Shown in pieces: positions 36,389 to 44,480 of a stretch of 52,120 nt of DNA. Numbering within the stretch: position 1 is the stretch's first letter; each line of letters begins with the position of its first letter. The notes beneath the pieces are model-generated. The model was not told the origin of the DNA. It saw only the letters and a list, made by a program, of their open reading frames with translations, and did not search any database. The stretch is from Muribaculaceae bacterium (lineage in GTDB: Bacteria > Bacteroidota > Bacteroidia > Bacteroidales > Muribaculaceae). The position numbers were made by a program, and so were the translations under genes. The stretch covers positions 113,845-165,964 of the forward strand of contig JAQVCR010000001.1 in NCBI GenBank assembly GCA_028689665.1. Direction: 5' to 3'.

Positions 36389-36465
36389 CTTGTGTGTGAT
36401 TTGGCTAGAAAATACTCAATTGCCCTATTAATTATCGACAATAATCCTATGTACCCAAATTAACT

Positions 36466-36497
36466 GCAAAAGTAACACACAATTAGTCGTTTGTCAA
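36466..36497 (-). promoter_or_regulatory. ftsX operon promoter
   Basis: Minus strand: TACTTTTGC (36466-36474) is a perfect -7, with TTGAC about 20 nt upstream (36495-36497 is the TTG). Leader about 70 nt. Confidence 0.7.
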
Positions 36498-36666
36498 CCT
36501 TTTTGTGCTTAATTTTCGTCTTAATTGAGTAATTATCTAAAAAATTATACAATTTGAATCATTACTATTGACTAAAACTTTCTCTATGTAATAATAAACA
36601 GAGCCGTTTCTACTCGTGGCAACTATCCTATCAATCATATAAATAATAATTAGCTACAACGGCAAG

Positions 36667-36712
36667 AAAAAAGCTCGTCGCTTACATTTTAGTGTAAGCA
36701 ACGAGCTTTTTG
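36667..36712 (-). terminator. terminator of the SulP gene
   Basis: AGCTCGTTGCTTACA pairs with TGTAAGCGACGAGCT (minus strand, one mismatch), followed by TTTTTTC. Confidence 0.85.
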
Positions 36713-36734
36713 TATATCGTCTTTGTCGCAGGTC

Positions 36735-38450
36735 TTACCAATCTACTCGGCGTAGATGTTCTTTATTTGCCACTAGTGAATTTGCCATCGCTACCGCCTT
36801 AGATATGTGATCGCAAATATGATCTTTCCCTATCAAATCTTCAACTTTGGCATGCTCGAGAACTGCGTGTACTTGTGGGTTAACTCCCGATAGCACAATG
36901 TGTATTCCTTCTTCTTTTGATGAATTTATAAGTATTTCTAAGTTGTGAATACCCGTTGAATCGATAAATGGAACTTTTCGCATCCTTATTATTCTCACTA
37001 ACGGCTTGTCGCCCATGTCGCGCATCACTTCGTCAAATTTTGTTGCAACTCCAAAAAAGAAAGGGCCGTCGATTTCATATATTTCTACGCCTTTGGCTAT
37101 ATTCAGTACTTCTTTCTGCGAAGAATCGGTGCCATCATTTACATCTATCTGGTCGCTGAATACCTTTACCGATGTATTTTCCATTACACGACGAAGGAAT
37201 AGCACGATTGCTAGCAGCAGCCCAATCTCTATTGCTATTGTAAGGTCGAAAATTACTGTCAACAAGAATGTTACGATTAATACTGCAATATCTGATTTCG
37301 GATTTTTGAGTATGGCTCGCACTGTGCGCCACCCGCTCATATTATATGCTACCATCACCAACACACCGGCAAGACATGCCATAGGTACATAATTAATAAG
37401 AGGCATAAAGAACAAGAATATTAGCAGCAACACGACTGCATGAATAATTCCGGCTATCGGAGTGCGTCCGCCATTACTGATATTTGTCATTGTTCGTGCA
37501 ATAGCTCCCGTTACAGGAATACCACCGAAGAATGGGACTATCACGTTTGCTACCCCTTGCCCGATTAACTCGGTATTTGAATTTGTTGAATTTCCGGTTG
37601 CACCATCTGCAACTGTTGCCGACAACAACGATTCTATGGCTCCCAGAATTGCTATTGTAAATGCCGAAGGCAATAATAGATTTATTGTATTCATATTCAG
37701 CCCTAGAGTGTGGGGTGCCGGTATATCACTAGGGAGCGAGCCAAAGCGATCGCCAATAGTTTCTATCGTGCTAATCCCTTGAAATTCTTTTAGAAGATAT
37801 GCAATTACTGTCATTACGATTATTGCTATCAACGCTCCCGGTAGTTTCTTTGAGATAAAGGGTGTCGCTACTATTATCAGAACCGTGAAAAGTCCGACAA
37901 GCAATGTAGCAATATCCAATGAGCCAAAATTAGAAAAATACACAAGCCACTTACTCAAAAAGTCGGAAGGTACAGCACCTTCTATTTGTAATCCAAAGAA
38001 GTCGACTATCTGTGTTGAGAATATGGTGAGCGCAATACCACTGGTGAAACCTATCACAATAGGATATGGAATAAATTTAATCACCGAGCCCAGTTTAAAA
38101 AATCCCAGCAATATTAATATCACACCTGCCATAAAGGTTGCTATTGCAAGTCCTTGAAGCCCGAAGTTTTGTATTATATTGTATACAATAACAATAAATG
38201 CTCCTGTCGGACCTCCAATCTGAACGCTGTTTCCGCCCAATGCCGACACTAAAAAGCCTCCTATTATTGCTGTAATAAGTCCCACTGTCGGAGTTACGCC
38301 GCTGGCAATACCAAAAGCGATAGCAAGTGGCAACGCTACAATACCAACTACTATTCCCGATATAATATCATCTTTAAATTTTGATAAACTGTAATGTCTA
38401 AGTTCAGACAACGACTTAGGCTTAAATTCAATTCCTGTATTGAAATCCAT
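36735..38450 (-). CDS. SulP-family inorganic anion transporter with STAS domain
   Basis: Inner-membrane importer of sulfate, bicarbonate or similar anions (SLC26 family). About twelve to fourteen membrane helices, with SulP motifs ISGIVVGIVALPLAIAFGIASG, GGPTGAFIVIV and GFTSGIALTIF near the N-terminus and GAIARTMTNISNGGRTPIAG later. The C-terminal STAS domain (about 440-560) has KVPFIDSTGIHNL and ends NSLVANKEH. At 571 aa the length is normal. The substrate cannot be read from sequence. Confidence 0.94.
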   Translation of the reverse strand: MDFNTGIEFKPKSLSELRHYSLSKFKDDIISGIVVGIVALPLAIAFGIASGVTPTVGLITAIIGGFLVSALGGNSVQIGGPTGAFIVIVYNIIQNFGLQGLAIATFMAGVILILLGFFKLGSVIKFIPYPIVIGFTSGIALTIFSTQIVDFFGLQIEGAVPSDFLSKWLVYFSNFGSLDIATLLVGLFTVLIIVATPFISKKLPGALIAIIVMTVIAYLLKEFQGISTIETIGDRFGSLPSDIPAPHTLGLNMNTINLLLPSAFTIAILGAIESLLSATVADGATGNSTNSNTELIGQGVANVIVPFFGGIPVTGAIARTMTNISNGGRTPIAGIIHAVVLLLIFLFFMPLINYVPMACLAGVLVMVAYNMSGWRTVRAILKNPKSDIAVLIVTFLLTVIFDLTIAIEIGLLLAIVLFLRRVMENTSVKVFSDQIDVNDGTDSSQKEVLNIAKGVEIYEIDGPFFFGVATKFDEVMRDMGDKPLVRIIRMRKVPFIDSTGIHNLEILINSSKEEGIHIVLSGVNPQVHAVLEHAKVEDLIGKDHICDHISKAVAMANSLVANKEHLRRVDW

Positions 38451-38536
38451 ATATATTTTATTAATGTTATTTACCTTAATATATGCTTAACACAAAGCAT
38501 GACAAGCAACAGCTAACAATCTTTTTTTTTGAAAGT

Positions 38537-38569
38537 GCAAAATTAGATATTATACTGCCAAAAACCAAA
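38537..38569 (-). promoter_or_regulatory. SulP gene promoter
   Basis: Minus strand TAATTTTGC (38537-38545) as -7 and TTTG (38566-38569) 20 nt upstream as -33. Very good match. Confidence 0.75.
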
Positions 38570-38623
38570 TTAATTTTAATGTTTATATATTTTTGTAATT
38601 TTATAAAGGAGTCAAGCCCTCGA

Positions 38624-39589
38624 TTAGTGCTTTTTCTTAAAGCTCCACGTCTGTGTGTTTCGGCTTTGTGTAACAAACCATACACCACTAAATATCAATG
38701 CAGTAGCAAATATTTTAGTACCACCAAATGCAGCCAGACCTAAAAAAGTCGACAATACAGCCGACGTTACCGGTTGCAGATAATTATACATACTCACTAC
38801 TGTGGGTTTAAGCAATCGTTGAGAAAAAGGAATAAGCAGATAACTAATGAATGTGGCAAACACTACGATAAATAATATATCAATTATAATTTCAATATCC
38901 ATTGAAGCATAATCGGCACCTGCTACATCTTTCCATGTAAATGGAATGATTGTTACAGCCGAGAATACAAACATATATTTCATCAAGGTGAATGGAGAAT
39001 ACTTATTAATTATATCTTTAAAAATCACATAATACAAGGCTGCACATAGCTGCGCAATTAAGCACAAAGAATTTCCCAATAATGGAGACGTCGCATTGGC
39101 TGTCGACCCTGTCGAAACAAAAATAAGAATCAAAGCTCCCAAGCTGCCCACTAACACCCCCAACGCCTTTAGTGGCGTTATCTTCTCCGAAATAAACATC
39201 GCGGCAAATATCATTGTAAAAATTGGAGTAAGTGTACTCACCACCGAGGAATCAATCGGTGAAGTATAGCCGATGCCAACAATATATAGAGCTTGATTAC
39301 AAGTAATTATAAGTATCGATGCAATGAAAATTCGTAACAAATCTTTATATTCCACAATCTCCCTCTCTTTTCCAAACGCTCTCAAGATAAAAGCACCCAG
39401 CACAAACAGAACTGCGCCACCTAAAATTCGCAACGATGAAAGCCCTAACGGGGAAATTACATTAGTATTAAGCACCGATTTTGTTACAGGCGACATCACG
39501 CCCCAACATATATTAGCAAAGATAAGAGCCAAATGTCCCCTCCATCGTCCTTCAATCTCGCCACCCGAAACTGCATTTTTATTGTCCAT
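38624..39589 (-). CDS. EamA-family (DMT) transporter
   Basis: Predicted inner-membrane metabolite exporter of the drug/metabolite transporter superfamily. Two EamA repeats of five helices each (ANICWGVMSPVTKSVL and ISPLGLSSLRILGGAVLFVLG in the first; SLCLIAQLCAALYYVIFKDIIN in the second). The substrate is unknown. Monocistronic; its stop is 173 bp from the SulP start. Confidence 0.9.
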   Translation of the reverse strand: MDNKNAVSGGEIEGRWRGHLALIFANICWGVMSPVTKSVLNTNVISPLGLSSLRILGGAVLFVLGAFILRAFGKEREIVEYKDLLRIFIASILIITCNQALYIVGIGYTSPIDSSVVSTLTPIFTMIFAAMFISEKITPLKALGVLVGSLGALILIFVSTGSTANATSPLLGNSLCLIAQLCAALYYVIFKDIINKYSPFTLMKYMFVFSAVTIIPFTWKDVAGADYASMDIEIIIDILFIVVFATFISYLLIPFSQRLLKPTVVSMYNYLQPVTSAVLSTFLGLAAFGGTKIFATALIFSGVWFVTQSRNTQTWSFKKKH

Positions 39590-39623
39590 AGTCTATTTCC
39601 GATAATTGAATATTTACAAGGGT

Positions 39624-39653
39624 GCAAAGTTACATTATTTAAGAAACAACAAA
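39624..39653 (-). promoter_or_regulatory. EamA gene promoter
   Basis: Minus strand TAACTTTGC (39624-39632) as -7 and TTTG (39650-39653) about 17 nt upstream. Confidence 0.65.
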
Positions 39654-39816
39654 TAATTTTTGGAAATTATTTTCGTCTTTCTTCTTCAACATTAATTTGT
39701 CATTTACATTTCCCTTATTTTCGTTATAACGAAAAATAATTAAAAGAATCATAGAATTTATAAAAGAATATTCGTAAATTAGTGCCGAATTAATTATTTA
39801 TTAAATAATTATACAA

Positions 39817-41031
39817 ATGACAGAAATTATACTAGGAATATTATTATTTATTGCAGTTATATGCATAATAGTAATAAGAAAAAAATTATCAGAGATAAAC
39901 AATTCTCTAGAAGAAGCTAATCTAAAATTGTCGACAGACGCTAAAGCAAGAACTAAATTTCTAGCTAATGTCAACTACGAGATTCGCACCCCGCTAAACG
40001 CCATAGTCGGGTTCTCAAGCATCATAGCCAACAGCAAAAACGACGACAACGACTATTCCGAAATAATCAAAGCAAGCAACGAGCAACTTATAAATACTAT
40101 TAATAATATAATTGATCTCTCGGATATTGAATCCGGCTTTACTAAAATCACACTAGAAGAGATAAATCTTCACGACGTGTTTATGAATATTTCGGAGCAA
40201 TACAAAGGATTAATGCACTCTAACATTCTTTTTGAATGCAATGGCTCGTGTAAAGCCTGCAATATACGCTCAAACGAAAAACGAATAAGTCAGATTCTCG
40301 ACATATTTATAAACAACGCTGTAAGGTTCACAAATGAAGGCAAAATATCGGTAGGATATAACTCCGACGAGAACGACGACATTAAGCTATTCGTCTCCGA
40401 TACAGGCAGAGGAATGAGTGCCGAAAAGCAGAAAGAGCTCCAAAACATTTTTAATTCACTTTCGCCCGACGAGCTAGTTGGTGGAGTAGAATTATCACTT
40501 GCCAACGCCATCGCTCGTAAATTAGGCTGCTCAATAGGTTTCACATCCAACGATGGTATAGGCTCTACATTCTGGCTCAAAATCCCCGCATCCAAGAAAA
40601 TACAAAGTGGAGAGAAAAAAGCCTCGACAAGCTCAAGCGATCGACTCAAAATAATCAACGACGACGAAAACAGTAATTCTTCGCCATTAAGATTATTAGT
40701 TGCCGAAGACATTGACAGCAATTATCGTCTAGTCGAAATATTACTAAAAGGACATATCGTCGAGCGAGCCGAAAATGGACTTATTGCTCTCGAAAAAGCT
40801 CGACTTAACGAATACGATATGATATTGATGGACTTGAGAATGCCCGAAATGGACGGAGTAGAAGCTACTCGACAGATACGACGATTTGATCAAGAGATTC
40901 CAATAATTGCCATCACAGCCAACGCATTCGATACCGACAGAGATATGGCAATGAAAGCAGGCTGCGACGTATTCTTGACAAAGCCTCTTTCGCGAAAGCA
41001 ACTAAGACCATATATTCCCCTATTTGAATAA
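39817..41031 (+). CDS. hybrid histidine-kinase-like protein with a missing phospho-His and an intact receiver
   Basis: Order: one membrane helix (about 3-21), coiled linker, HisKA-like domain (about 45-110), HATPase-like domain (about 150-258), linker, receiver (about 290-404). The HisKA box reads FLANVNYEIRTPLNAI: the phospho-accepting His is Tyr54 (codon at 39976-39978 is TAC). The HATPase keeps the N box (INNAVRFTNEG) and G1 (DTGRGM), but the G2 box is GGVELSL instead of a GTGLGL-type loop. The receiver looks complete: E297-D298, phospho-Asp339 in ILMDLRMPEMDG, Thr367, Lys389. So it should receive phosphate from another kinase. No output domain is present. A one-base-off -7 box (TAAATTAGT, 39775-39783) lies upstream. 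Confidence 0.92.
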   Translation: MTEIILGILLFIAVICIIVIRKKLSEINNSLEEANLKLSTDAKARTKFLANVNYEIRTPLNAIVGFSSIIANSKNDDNDYSEIIKASNEQLINTINNIIDLSDIESGFTKITLEEINLHDVFMNISEQYKGLMHSNILFECNGSCKACNIRSNEKRISQILDIFINNAVRFTNEGKISVGYNSDENDDIKLFVSDTGRGMSAEKQKELQNIFNSLSPDELVGGVELSLANAIARKLGCSIGFTSNDGIGSTFWLKIPASKKIQSGEKKASTSSSDRLKIINDDENSNSSPLRLLVAEDIDSNYRLVEILLKGHIVERAENGLIALEKARLNEYDMILMDLRMPEMDGVEATRQIRRFDQEIPIIAITANAFDTDRDMAMKAGCDVFLTKPLSRKQLRPYIPLFE

Positions 41032-41062
41032 CAAAACAACTAAATAATAACAATATTTTTAG

Positions 41063-41091
41063 CGGCTCTTCCGGACAATTCGGAAGAGCCG
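41063..41091 (+). other. perfect hairpin after the hybrid kinase-like gene
   Basis: CGGCTCTTCCG pairs perfectly with CGGAAGAGCCG (11 bp) around a 7-nt loop. There is no T run after it on either strand, so it is a weak classical terminator. It may be a transcript end, an RNA-stability element or a protein site. Confidence 0.5.
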
Positions 41092-41190
41092 AAATAATAT
41101 TATATAGATCCAATCTAAATTAGTGATTTAGAATAATAACAAATTACACAAAATATTGATATTTAAGTATATTATTACTCAATTATTCGA

Positions 41191-41199
41191 TATTTTTGC
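41191..41199 (+). promoter_or_regulatory. CDF gene promoter -7 box
   Basis: TATTTTTGC is a perfect match. The leader is about 15-20 nt. Confidence 0.6.
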
Positions 41200-41222
41200 A
41201 ATGCTTTTAATATATAATCGTT

Positions 41223-42170
41223 ATGATAAACAATGATACAATAGATGAAATGAGACACCGTGCAAGCATTGCTAGAAAATGCACGTGGATAGGTTTTATT
41301 GTGAACGGAATTCTTGCATTTTTTAAAATTATTGCCGGTATATTTGGTCGCTCAGGTGCAATGATTGCCGACGGAATACACTCACTAAGCGATTTCATAA
41401 CCGATGTGATTGTAATTGTTTTTATTGGAGTATCGGCTAAAGGCGTCGACAAATTCTACCGCTATGGGCATGGAAAATTTGAGACTTTTGCCACTATGCT
41501 AATAAGCGTTGCACTTGCTCTTGTCGCTGTCGGGCTATTCTACGATGGGCTTAATAAAGTATTAGCATCGCTGAATGGAGAGATTATAGACCGCCCATCA
41601 TACATAGCTTTAATAATGGCGCTAATTTCTATTATTTCTAAAGAATGGCTTTTTAAATACACCAAGAAAATTGGAAACGATATTAGAAGTATGGCTCTAA
41701 TTGCAAACGCGTGGCACCACCGCAGCGATGCCATGTCGAGTATTGCTACTCTTGTCGGAATATCGGGGGCAATATTCCTTAGCGAACAATGGAGAATACT
41801 CGATCCTCTTGCCGCTATGCTGGTGAGCGTCTTTATTATTATGGTAGCATGGAAATTAGGAATACCGGCTATTAAAGAACTACTCGAAGTATCTCTTCCC
41901 GAGCAACTTAGCAACGAGATAGGGCTAACAATTTGCAGCGTAGACGGAGTGAAGACATATCACAACCTGCGCACACGCAAAAACGGTAACATTTATGTTC
42001 TCGATTTTCATATCAAGGTAGACCCAACCTGCACTATTGTACAAGCTCACGATATTTCAACTGCCGTAGAGCACAAACTTATTGATAAATACGGAAAATC
42101 ATTCATTAATATTCACATCGAACCGTATATGGGCGAAGAAATTAAAGAAAATGGATGTTGCATTGATTAA
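41223..42170 (+). CDS. cation diffusion facilitator (CDF) metal exporter
   Basis: Inner-membrane proton-driven exporter of Zn, Fe, Mn or similar metals. The N-terminal six-helix domain has the metal-site motifs IADGIHSLSDFITD and AWHHRSDAMSS. The soluble C-terminal domain (about 215-300) has VDGVKTYHNLRTRKNGN and HIKVDPTCTIVQAHDIS. At 315 aa the length is normal. Metal specificity is not clear; the DGIHSLSD pattern, with a His and two Asp, is compatible with Zn or Fe. The ABC genes follow with their own promoter, which lies over the stop of this gene. Confidence 0.93.
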   Translation: MINNDTIDEMRHRASIARKCTWIGFIVNGILAFFKIIAGIFGRSGAMIADGIHSLSDFITDVIVIVFIGVSAKGVDKFYRYGHGKFETFATMLISVALALVAVGLFYDGLNKVLASLNGEIIDRPSYIALIMALISIISKEWLFKYTKKIGNDIRSMALIANAWHHRSDAMSSIATLVGISGAIFLSEQWRILDPLAAMLVSVFIIMVAWKLGIPAIKELLEVSLPEQLSNEIGLTICSVDGVKTYHNLRTRKNGNIYVLDFHIKVDPTCTIVQAHDISTAVEHKLIDKYGKSFINIHIEPYMGEEIKENGCCID

Positions 42171-42186
42171 TAGTTTGTACCTTTGT
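42158..42186 (+). promoter_or_regulatory. ABC operon promoter
   Basis: TACCTTTGT (42178-42186) as -7 and TTG (42158-42160) 17 nt upstream. It overlaps the last codons of the CDF gene. Confidence 0.6.
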
Positions 42187-42211
42187 GCGATTTTTAAAAA
42201 ATTAATTTATT

Positions 42212-42856
42212 ATGCATTCTATAAGCATAAACAACTCTCTCCCTGAGATATTTGTTGGCAGAGAAGACAACAATTCACAGGTATGGCTGTCCGACATAAC
42301 TTTTGAAAAAGGCATCAACTACCTTATTTCAGCAGAGAGTGGAACAGGGAAATCTTCACTATGCAATTATATTTTCGGCACAAGAAAAGATTATACGGGA
42401 AATATTCTGTTCGACGACTTAAACATCAACAATCTTACTATTCGTCAATGGTGCGAAATTCGCAAAAAATCTATTTCGTATTTACCTCAAGACTTGCGAC
42501 TATTTAATGAGCTTACTGCTCTCGAAAACATTCTGCTGAAAAATAAATTGACAGGATTTAAAACAGAGAAAGAAATAACCGACTACTTTGAAATACTTGG
42601 AATACCCGAAAAGATTAATTCACAAGTTGCGCTCCTATCAATAGGACAACAGCAAAGAGTAGCCATTATACGCACACTGTGTCAGCCCTGCGATTTCTTC
42701 CTCCTTGATGAGCCGGTGAGCCACCTTGACAGAAGAAACAACCAGATTATTAGCGAATTATTGACCAATGAAGCAAAAAAACAAGGTGCCGGTATTATTT
42801 CAACTTCAGTAGGTAACCATATCTTTATTAATGTTGACAAAGAATTGAAATTATGA
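42212..42856 (+). CDS. ABC transporter ATP-binding protein
   Basis: ATPase of a two-component ABC system. Walker A ISAESGTGKSSL (about residues 38-49), signature LSIGQQQRVAI, Walker B FFLLDEPVSHLD, and a Q loop SYLPQDLRLFNE. The signature loop has SIGQQ in place of SGGQ. At 214 aa it is a compact LolD/MacB-like ATPase. The 4-nt ATGA overlap with the permease gene shows that the two act together. The ATPase is smaller than usual but complete. Confidence 0.9.
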   Translation: MHSISINNSLPEIFVGREDNNSQVWLSDITFEKGINYLISAESGTGKSSLCNYIFGTRKDYTGNILFDDLNINNLTIRQWCEIRKKSISYLPQDLRLFNELTALENILLKNKLTGFKTEKEITDYFEILGIPEKINSQVALLSIGQQQRVAIIRTLCQPCDFFLLDEPVSHLDRRNNQIISELLTNEAKKQGAGIISTSVGNHIFINVDKELKL

Positions 42857-44049
42857 AAGGCTTAATGTGGAAATTATTACGAAAAAATATAAGCGTCGCA
42901 CAAATGTTGGGATTTGCAATAGCTAATCTTATTGGACTCACCATTGTCGTTCTTGCAATTCAATTCTACTCCGATGTTCGCCCAATATTTAACGATGAAG
43001 ATAGCTTTATTCGCAAAGACTACCTTGTAATTACGCAACAAATTTCGGGAATAGGATCTCTGCTTGGCAACAAAGCCGAATTTACTATCGACGACATCGA
43101 CGACCTTAAAGAACAATCGTGGGTGAGAAAAGTAGGCAAATTTTCTACTTCTGAATATGGAATATATGCCTCGGTGGGATTAGGTAATGGTGGTCGCGAG
43201 CTACATACTCAATTTTTCTTCGAGTCGCTGCCCGACGATTTTATCGATGTCGAATCTAGCGACTGGCGTTTCGACCCCATGCACCCGGTAATTCCGGTTA
43301 TTGTATCGAAAGATTATCTATCTCTTTATAATTTCGGATTTGCAGCCGCACAAGGTATGCCACAGATAAGCGAAGCTATGATAGGAATGATTCCAATAAC
43401 ATTCACCCTATCGGGAAATGGACTAAGCGAAACTTTTCCGGGAAAAATTGTCGGGTTCTCTAATCGACTTAATACAATTATTGTCCCCGAAGAATTTATG
43501 AAATGGAGCAACTACCGCTATTCTATACAAGAGAATACTAACCCTTCTCGACTTATTGTAGAAGTAAACAACCCCGGCGACACTAAGATTAAAGAATACA
43601 TAGACCGCAACGAATACGAAATTGCCGGCGACAAGCTCGACAGCAGCAAAGCCAATTACTTCCTGACTGTCATAATCTCTATTGTAATTGCTATTGGTAT
43701 TATCATCAGTGTCCTTTCTTTCTTCGTATTGATGCTAAGCATATATTTGCTCTTACAAAAAAATACCGACAAATTACAGAACCTACTCCTTCTTGGTTAT
43801 TCGCCACGCCAAGTGTCTACTCCTTATATTAAGATGATTGCATTTATCAACATCGCCATTTTTGCCGGTGCCATTGCCATAACTCTAATCGCTCGCTGGC
43901 AATACATGCCTATGCTAAAAGCTTTCGACATCGAGCCCGCATCTACGTTAACTGCCATTATCACTGCATTATTATTAATGAGTGCAATCTCGATAGGAAA
44001 CAGCATAGCAATTTACCACAAGGTGAAATCGCTTTGGATAAAAAAATAG
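42853..44049 (+). CDS. ABC transporter permease, MacB/FtsX-like
   Basis: Membrane partner of the upstream ATPase. One helix near the N-terminus (about 15-40), a large extracytoplasmic domain (about 45-265), then three helices (about 270-300, 325-350, 370-390). This is the MacB/LolE/FtsX type VII topology, which does mechanical work in the envelope rather than substrate passage through a pore. No adaptor or TolC gene is adjacent, unlike MacAB. The role could be lipoprotein release, peptide resistance or sensing; not decided. At 398 aa the length is normal for the type. Confidence 0.87.
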   Translation: MKGLMWKLLRKNISVAQMLGFAIANLIGLTIVVLAIQFYSDVRPIFNDEDSFIRKDYLVITQQISGIGSLLGNKAEFTIDDIDDLKEQSWVRKVGKFSTSEYGIYASVGLGNGGRELHTQFFFESLPDDFIDVESSDWRFDPMHPVIPVIVSKDYLSLYNFGFAAAQGMPQISEAMIGMIPITFTLSGNGLSETFPGKIVGFSNRLNTIIVPEEFMKWSNYRYSIQENTNPSRLIVEVNNPGDTKIKEYIDRNEYEIAGDKLDSSKANYFLTVIISIVIAIGIIISVLSFFVLMLSIYLLLQKNTDKLQNLLLLGYSPRQVSTPYIKMIAFINIAIFAGAIAITLIARWQYMPMLKAFDIEPASTLTAIITALLLMSAISIGNSIAIYHKVKSLWIKK

Positions 44050-44070
44050 AATTTTTATCATATATTTTTT

Positions 44071-44103
44071 AAGAGCAGGCTCCTCAAAAGTCTGCTCTTT
44101 TTG
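44071..44103 (+). terminator. terminator of the ABC operon
   Basis: AAGAGCAG / CTGCTCTT stem followed by TTTT. Confidence 0.8.
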
Positions 44104-44305
44104 TCCACTAATAGTTAATTTTTAGTCATTCCCTCTTTAACCATAGTTAAATCTTTAATTTCTCTAAACTTTCACTCTAAAAAATGCAAAATATCGAAAA
44201 TTTAATATTTAATTTGCGTTGGAATATATAACACTATTGTTGTTGCACCATAAAGCTGCACAAAAATAGCACGTCGGCAACGGCGAAGAACCTATGATAA
44301 TGATT

Positions 44306-44314
44306 TAATTTTGT
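44306..44314 (+). promoter_or_regulatory. sus operon promoter -7 box
   Basis: TAATTTTGT is a perfect TAnnTTTGY match. No -33 TTTG, as expected for an activator-dependent promoter. A second, poorer box TTAATTTGC lies near 44209. Confidence 0.5.
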
Positions 44315-44480
44315 CTACGAAATGATTGTCGAAGCTCGGCTATTTCTATGCATCTCGTCAACAGGGGCTAATACCAACCCTATACCTATGAGACGTTGGT
44401 GGCATAAGCAAACTAGGCTATATAAACCTTGAGATTAAATTTAATGTAAACCCAATGTAAAACTAAAAAAGTACTCTTGC

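Larger units (their letters stand above)
36389..36734. other. 346-bp gap between ftsX start and the SulP gene
   Basis: Contains the ftsX promoter (36466-36497) and, at the other end, the hairpin terminator of the SulP gene (36667-36712). No coding evidence. Confidence 0.65.
44050..44480. other. 431-bp region before susC
   Basis: No coding evidence. It holds the ABC terminator (44071-44103), an inverted repeat TTTAAC-cata-GTTAAA (44136-44151), a -7 box (44306-44314) and a long leader (about 160 nt) with a possible stem TATGC/GCATA and CAAC/GTTG. The leader may carry post-transcriptional control of the Sus operon. Confidence 0.55.

Noticed and set aside
44340-44430. Riboswitch (TPP- or B12-like) in the susC leader
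   Set aside because: The conserved boxes of those riboswitches are absent; only short local pairings are seen.
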